Shown here: positions 7,772-10,629 of the stretch, in pieces
Layout of the letters: each line of letters begins with the position of its first letter
How positions within the stretch are numbered: position 1 is the stretch's first letter
Assembly (NCBI GenBank): GCA_904419835.1
Contig: CAJFTA010000070.1
Coordinates: 1-10,629 of the forward strand
Source of the DNA: an uncultured Pseudoflavonifractor sp.
GTDB taxonomy: Bacteria > Bacillota > Clostridia > Oscillospirales > Oscillospiraceae
Direction of reading: 5' to 3'
DNA length: 10,629 bases
Notes under the pieces: model-generated
What the model was told of the DNA's origin: nothing
Seen by the model: only the letters and a program-made list of their open reading frames with translations
Database searches by the model: none
Position numbers and translations under genes: made by a program

Positions 7772-8041
7772 GAAAGGGAACCGAAACGGTTCCCTCAGCG
7801 TGTCGAGAAGCCTCAGTTGAACAGAATCCGCCTGGACTGGGGCGGGGGAGCGCGAGGGGGCAGCCGCCCGCCTCGCGTGGAATCGAATGCCCCGCAATGC
7901 CTTGCCGCGCAAGGCTTGCGGAGAGCGAAGCGAGGACTTTTGCGCCGTTGTGCGGCGCAAAAGCAACGGCATTCTTGAAGGCTGTCGAAAAAGTCCTTGG
8001 ACTTTTTCGGCAGCCTGAGGGAACCGAAACGGTTCCCTTTC
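7772..8041. repeat. MITE-like palindromic element with 27-bp terminal inverted repeats, in the carAB leader
   Basis: The two ends, 7772-7798 and 8015-8041, are perfect 27-bp inverted copies, and each contains the smaller palindrome GGGAACCGAAACGGTTCCC. The interior carries further hairpins: 7938-7947 with 7953-7962 (TTTTGCGCCG, perfect), 7981-7996 with 7999-8014 (16 bp, one G-U-type mismatch, 2-base loop) and a bulged stem around 7890-7920. A second, imperfect inverted pair lies outside (7726-7738 with 8074-8086, 12 of 13), so the element might span 7726-8086. It encodes no plausible protein. It resembles a miniature inverted-repeat element or an intergenic repeat family. No clear target-site duplication is visible. 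Confidence 0.7.
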
Positions 8042-8100
8042 CCACGCACGTCCGCCGGTACTGGGGCCGGCGGGCGCTCTGACAGCCTGTTATCTCACTG

Positions 8101-8130
8101 ATTGTACTCTACTTGGCCTGTTTTGGGCAA
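8101..8130 (-). promoter_or_regulatory. Candidate promoter of carAB
   Basis: On the minus strand, TTGCCC (8130-8125) is followed after 18 bases by TACAAT (8106-8101). The -10 box matches consensus in five of six positions and the -35 box in four. Transcription would start near 8094 and give a leader of about 400 bases before carA. I saw no better candidate closer to carA. Confidence 0.45.
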
Positions 8131-8170
8131 CTGTCTTTTTTCAGCATAAATAAAAATCGTAATTTTATAC

Positions 8171-8219
8171 AAAAGACGCCGGAGAATCTGGCTTTTTTGC
8201 TGGCGAACCGGCCTCTTTT
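8171..8219 (-). terminator. Possible terminator of the metallophosphoesterase gene
   Basis: AAAAGACGCCGG (8171-8182) pairs with CCGGCCTCTTTT (8208-8219) at 11 of 12 positions. Read on the minus strand the hairpin ends in TCTTTT, 38 bases after the stop at 8258. The loop is long (25 bases), which weakens the call. Confidence 0.4.
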
Positions 8220-8236
8220 ATACAAATTATTTGTAT
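8220..8236. promoter_or_regulatory. AT-rich 17-base palindrome, operator-like
   Basis: ATACAAATTATTTGTAT is a perfect 8-bp-arm palindrome around one base. The word TTTTATACAAA occurs twice (8163-8173 and 8216-8226), 53 bases apart, the second copy overlapping the palindrome. It lies between the metallophosphoesterase stop and the carAB promoter candidate. It could be a protein-binding site or chance in AT-rich sequence. Confidence 0.25.
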
Positions 8237-8257
8237 GAACCAAAAAATCATTTTGTC

Positions 8258-9133
8258 TCACGCACTCCCTTGCGGCATCAGCTCCAGCACCACCAGCTCG
8301 GGTCGGTTGAACAGGCGGGGAATCCGGGTGCTCTCTCTGGCAAGCCCCCGGCTGACCACCATGGTCTGGCCGCCCAGGCGGTACAATCCGCCGGCGTACT
8401 TGGGGAACAGCCCCTGGTTGGGGGCCAGCAGGCCGTTGATGAGTCCGGGCACCCGCCACTGGCCGCCGTGGGCGTGGCCCGCCGCAGTCAGGTCGAAATC
8501 ATACTGCATGTACGCATCCACCCGCTCGGGCCGGTGTGTCAGCAGGATGGTGAACCGGCTTGTGTCCGCCGCCTCCCCCACCCGGTCCAGCTGCTCCGTC
8601 CAGACCGCCTCTCCTGCCGCCGGGTCGTCCACGCCGCAGATGCGCAGGGACTGGCCGTTGACCGCCACGTCCTCCCAGGTCCCCGCCAGCACAGCCGCGC
8701 CGCAGGAGGCCATGTTCTCCTTTATCTCCTCCGCCTGGCCGCTCCAGAACTCGTGGTTTCCGGTGACGTAATAGGTGGAGTACTGCTCCGCCAGGGTCCG
8801 GACCACCGTGTAGGCGTTCTCCGCCGGCAGGCCGGGGTCGTCGTCCACAATGTCGCCCCCCAGCAGCACCAGGTCGGGCTGTTCCGCCGCCACCGCGTCC
8901 AGCAATTCCCGCTGTCCCGCGCCGTAATTGCAGCTGTGAAGGTCGGTGATCAGCGCCACCCGCACCGTGCCGCTCAGCTTTTTACTCTCAATCTGATAGT
9001 GGGGCGCCGTCAGCCGGCTGTCCAGCCCCGCAGCCAGCCCCACAAGGGCCGCCGCCGCCGCTCCGGCCCAGATGAGCCTCTTTTTCCGCTTGGTAATGGG
9101 AAGCACCTCCCGCGTGTTTATCTCTCTTACCAT
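8258..9133 (-). CDS. Membrane-anchored metallophosphoesterase (YkuE/YaeI-like)
   Basis: A calcineurin-like phosphoesterase with all metal-binding motifs. Counting from ATG 9133: DLH (64-66), GGD (92-94), GNHE (125-128), THRPE (199-203) and GHAHGGQ (219-225). A short basic stretch (TKRKKR) and one hydrophobic segment (about 20-37) precede the domain, so the enzyme is probably tethered to the membrane with its catalytic part outside. Relatives in the YkuE/YaeI group act on phospholipid or nucleotide-type phosphoesters; the substrate here is unknown. The start is uncertain. ATG 9133 overlaps the TATAAT of a good promoter and has only a weak ribosome site. The best Shine-Dalgarno (9111-9106) lies 8 bases before an in-frame ATT at 9097, which would give the family-like start (M)TKRKKRLIW. 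A longer reading to 9214 would overlap the divergent gene and is unlikely. Confidence 0.9.
   Translation of the reverse strand: MVREINTREVLPITKRKKRLIWAGAAAAALVGLAAGLDSRLTAPHYQIESKKLSGTVRVALITDLHSCNYGAGQRELLDAVAAEQPDLVLLGGDIVDDDPGLPAENAYTVVRTLAEQYSTYYVTGNHEFWSGQAEEIKENMASCGAAVLAGTWEDVAVNGQSLRICGVDDPAAGEAVWTEQLDRVGEAADTSRFTILLTHRPERVDAYMQYDFDLTAAGHAHGGQWRVPGLINGLLAPNQGLFPKYAGGLYRLGGQTMVVSRGLARESTRIPRLFNRPELVVLELMPQGSA
9106..9111 (-). promoter_or_regulatory. Shine-Dalgarno pointing to an ATT start codon
   Basis: GGGAGG on the minus strand (9111-9106) is followed by 8 bases and then ATT (9097-9095), in frame with the metallophosphoesterase. A GTG at 9106-9104 overlaps the site itself and is too close to use it. 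Confidence 0.4.
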
Positions 9134-9159
9134 TATATTGTTTTTTCTCTCAGAGTCAA
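9132..9159 (-). promoter_or_regulatory. Promoter of the metallophosphoesterase gene
   Basis: On the minus strand, TTGACT (9159-9154), a 16-base spacer, and TATAAT (9137-9132). Both boxes are near or at consensus. Transcription would begin near 9125, downstream of the ATG at 9133-9131. Confidence 0.65.
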
Positions 9160-9229
9160 TTTCCGGCGCATATTCTTCTTCCGTTAGGCCATACTGACTT
9201 TGATCGAGCTGCATCTGGGAGGTTTTTGC

Positions 9230-9913
9230 ATGGTAATCGCCTTTCTGCGCACCATTATTCTCTACCTGTTCATTATCGCCGGGGTGCGGCTGATGGGTAA
9301 GCGGCAGGTTGGAGAGCTGGAGCCGTCAGAGCTGGTGCTGGCCCTCATTATCGCAGACCTGGCCGCCGTTCCCATGCAGGATTACGGCATTCCGCTCCTC
9401 TCCGGCATCATCCCCATTCTGACGCTGCTGTGCATCACCATGATCATCTCCGTGCTCACCACCCGCAGCGTACGCTTCCGGGCCATTATCTGCGGCAGGC
9501 CCAGCATTATTGTGGAGGACGGGAAGATCCTGCAAAAGGAGATCAAGAAGAACCGCTTTACCGTGGACGAGCTGATGGAGGAGCTGAGGCTGAAGGGCGT
9601 TACCGATATTACCACTGTAAAATACGCCATTTTGGAGACCAACGGACAGATCTCTGTGCTGCTGCGGGCCTGCGAACTGCCTGTCACCGCCAGTCAGATG
9701 GGTGTCGAGACGGCGGAGCCCGGCCTGCCGCTGGTTATCATCAACGACGGGCGAATCCTGGATCACAATCTCCAGGCCAGAGGGCTCAACCGGACCTGGC
9801 TGGACCGGCAGCTGGCCGCCCACAAAATAAAATCCTCCGGAGACGTGTTTCTGCTCACCGTGGACGGGCGGAACCAGGTCTATCTGGCTGCAAAGGATGT
9901 GACAGCCAAATGA
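9230..9913 (+). CDS. DUF421 (YetF-like) membrane protein
   Basis: A 227-residue protein with three N-terminal membrane segments (about 3-22, 33-50 and 56-77), the family hallmark MGKRQ followed by EL (22-30), and a cytoplasmic domain (about 80-227) containing GRPSIIVEDGKI and the FTVDELMEELRLKGV helix typical of DUF421/YetF proteins. Biochemical function is unknown. In Bacillus, DUF421 proteins include YetF, and some are encoded in spoVA-type sporulation operons. I chose ATG 9230 because GGGAGG (9217-9222) lies 7 bases upstream; a TTG at 9200 is in frame but has no such site. The gene diverges from the metallophosphoesterase and its stop overlaps the next gene by ATGA. Confidence 0.93.
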   Translation: MVIAFLRTIILYLFIIAGVRLMGKRQVGELEPSELVLALIIADLAAVPMQDYGIPLLSGIIPILTLLCITMIISVLTTRSVRFRAIICGRPSIIVEDGKILQKEIKKNRFTVDELMEELRLKGVTDITTVKYAILETNGQISVLLRACELPVTASQMGVETAEPGLPLVIINDGRILDHNLQARGLNRTWLDRQLAAHKIKSSGDVFLLTVDGRNQVYLAAKDVTAK

Positions 9914-10290
9914 GACGGCTCTGGATTGCCTGCGGCATTCTGGCCGCGCTCTTTGCCGCCGCCCTGTACAACACCTGGCATCTCGACCGGCTCACCGCCT
10001 CGCTCTCCGACCAGCTCACCCGGGCGGAGGCCTGTGCCGAGGCCGGAAATTGGGAGGAGGCCGCCCGGCTTACAGAGGGCGCCTTTGACGAATGGGACTC
10101 TCACACGGTCTACCTCCATGTGCTTCTCCGCCACGCCGACACCGATGAGGTCAGCAGCAGCTTTCAGGAGGTGGGAGAGTTCATCACCTGCCGGGAGGGC
10201 GGCGAATACTCCGCCGCCAACGCCCGCCTGATTGCTCAGATTCGCCTGCTCTACGAGGCAGAGCAGCTCTCACTGAAAAACATTCTCTAA
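9910..10290 (+). CDS. DUF4363 family protein
   Basis: A 126-residue protein starting MRRLWIACGILAALFAAALYNTW, with a single N-terminal membrane segment or uncleaved signal anchor (about 4-20). An alpha-helical extracytoplasmic part contains EAGNWEEAARLTEGAFDEWD (45-64) and ANARLIAQIRLLYEAEQLSLKNIL at the end. This matches DUF4363, a small Clostridia family often found directly after DUF421 genes. Its ATG overlaps the DUF421 stop (ATGA at 9910-9913), so the two are almost certainly co-translated and likely to act together. Function is unknown. The reading frame appears complete, ending 31 bases before the end of an insertion sequence. Confidence 0.88.
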   Translation: MRRLWIACGILAALFAAALYNTWHLDRLTASLSDQLTRAEACAEAGNWEEAARLTEGAFDEWDSHTVYLHVLLRHADTDEVSSSFQEVGEFITCREGGEYSAANARLIAQIRLLYEAEQLSLKNIL

Positions 10291-10321
10291 TATGTCGCCA
10301 AAAATTCTCCCCGGAAGGGCC

Positions 10322-10629
10322 TGAACAGCCCCAGATTATACGGACAGTACAAAAAGCCCCTGGTAGGAAATATTGAGTTTTAGTAGGAGAGGCGTCGCGC
10401 CAGCGGTGCCTCTCCAGTCTTAAACTGGATACGCTCGTGATTGTAAAAGTAGATATATCGGTCAATCATCCTGTTGGCCTCTGAGAAAGTGGCTGGCTTA
10501 TGTCGGTAAATACACTCTGTTTTAAGGATAGAGAAGAAATTTTCGGCCATGGCATTGTCATACGGGTTTCCCCGTCTTGACATGGAAGGCGTAATGCCGT
10601 ATTGTTTAGTCAGCTGGAAATATGCTTGG
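10322..10629 (-). mobile_element. IS3-family insertion sequence, 3' (transposase-distal) end
   Basis: The transposase reading frame on the minus strand is followed by a terminal sequence that, read inward from the plus side, begins TGAACAGCCCC at 10322. IS3-family ends typically begin TGAAC or TGTAC, so I place the boundary there. The other end and the orfA region lie beyond the window, so the inverted repeat and target duplication cannot be confirmed. Confidence 0.7.
10380..10628 (-). CDS. IS3-family transposase (OrfB), C-terminal part
   Basis: Partial coding region, cut by the right edge of the window; 82 residues are visible. It reads YFQLTKQYGITPSMSRRGNPYDN, then AMAENFFSILKTE, whose Glu is the third acidic residue of the DDE catalytic triad. 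It ends with the usual IYFYNHERIQFKTGEAPLARR tail of IS3-family integrase-type transposases, of the IS150-like kind. The frame is open across everything visible. The upstream residues carrying the two catalytic Asp are outside the window. Confidence 0.93.
   Translation of the reverse strand, partial: QAYFQLTKQYGITPSMSRRGNPYDNAMAENFFSILKTECIYRHKPATFSEANRMIDRYIYFYNHERIQFKTGEAPLARRLSY

Noticed and set aside
7840..7860. AGTCCAGG-type sequence in the carAB leader, considered as a PyrR-binding motif
   Set aside because: It departs from the PyrR anti-antiterminator consensus at three or more conserved positions and no matching terminator/antiterminator pair is evident.
7772..8041. CRISPR array as an explanation of the repeats
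   Set aside because: There are only two copies, in inverted orientation, with no regular spacers or cas genes.
7716..8045. Minus-strand ORF of 109 codons over the palindromic element
   Set aside because: It follows the inverted repeats, whose two ends encode the same GTVSVP peptide, and looks like translation of a structured repeat, not a protein.
6688..8082. A 464-codon plus-strand frame opposite carA that continues through the palindromic element
   Set aside because: Antisense shadow of carA with low-complexity composition; no ribosome site or recognisable motif.
8231..9187. A 318-codon plus-strand frame opposite the metallophosphoesterase
   Set aside because: Antisense shadow; the minus strand carries all metallophosphoesterase motifs in order.

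Overview
The window looks like a chromosomal stretch from a GC-rich Clostridia bacterium, most likely an Oscillospiraceae-type gut Firmicute (Flavonifractor/Lawsonibacter-like). The grounds are strong AGGAGG-type ribosome binding sites, consensus sigma-A promoters, a DUF421-DUF4363 gene pair, GC-rich codon use in the housekeeping genes, and dispersed GC-rich hairpin repeats. The taxonomic call is inference from these traits, not a database match.

Layout. (1) Positions 1-901 hold the C-terminal part of a type I restriction enzyme R subunit (HsdR), broken by a frameshift near 440. (2) Positions 902-3023 are clearly more AT-rich than the rest and look like accessory DNA. They hold an unrecognised protein whose 5' end also appears frameshifted, a near-consensus promoter followed by a structured, terminated ~230-nt segment with no ORF (candidate small RNA or leader), and a GNAT acetyltransferase of the RimJ/RimL type. 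(3) Positions 3024-8257 on the minus strand are the pyrimidine/arginine operon carA-carB. The two genes overlap by one base (TAATG), end at an 18-bp perfect inverted-repeat terminator, and are preceded by a long leader containing a 270-bp element bounded by 27-bp inverted repeats. (4) A minus-strand membrane-anchored metallophosphoesterase (8258-~9133) diverges from a plus-strand pair, DUF421 (YetF-like) and DUF4363, which overlap by ATGA. (5) From 10322 to the end is the 3' end of an IS3-family insertion sequence.

Function. CarA supplies ammonia from glutamine and CarB makes carbamoyl phosphate for pyrimidine and arginine synthesis. The restriction remnant and its unknown neighbour may be remains of a defence locus. 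The DUF421/DUF4363 proteins are predicted membrane proteins of unknown biochemical role.

Most worth a second look: the candidate small RNA (2038-2302), the palindromic element in the carAB leader (7772-8041), the frameshifted unknown gene beside hsdR, a possible AUU start for the metallophosphoesterase, and an extra linker of roughly 30 residues inside CarB. I did not find a convincing complete new system.
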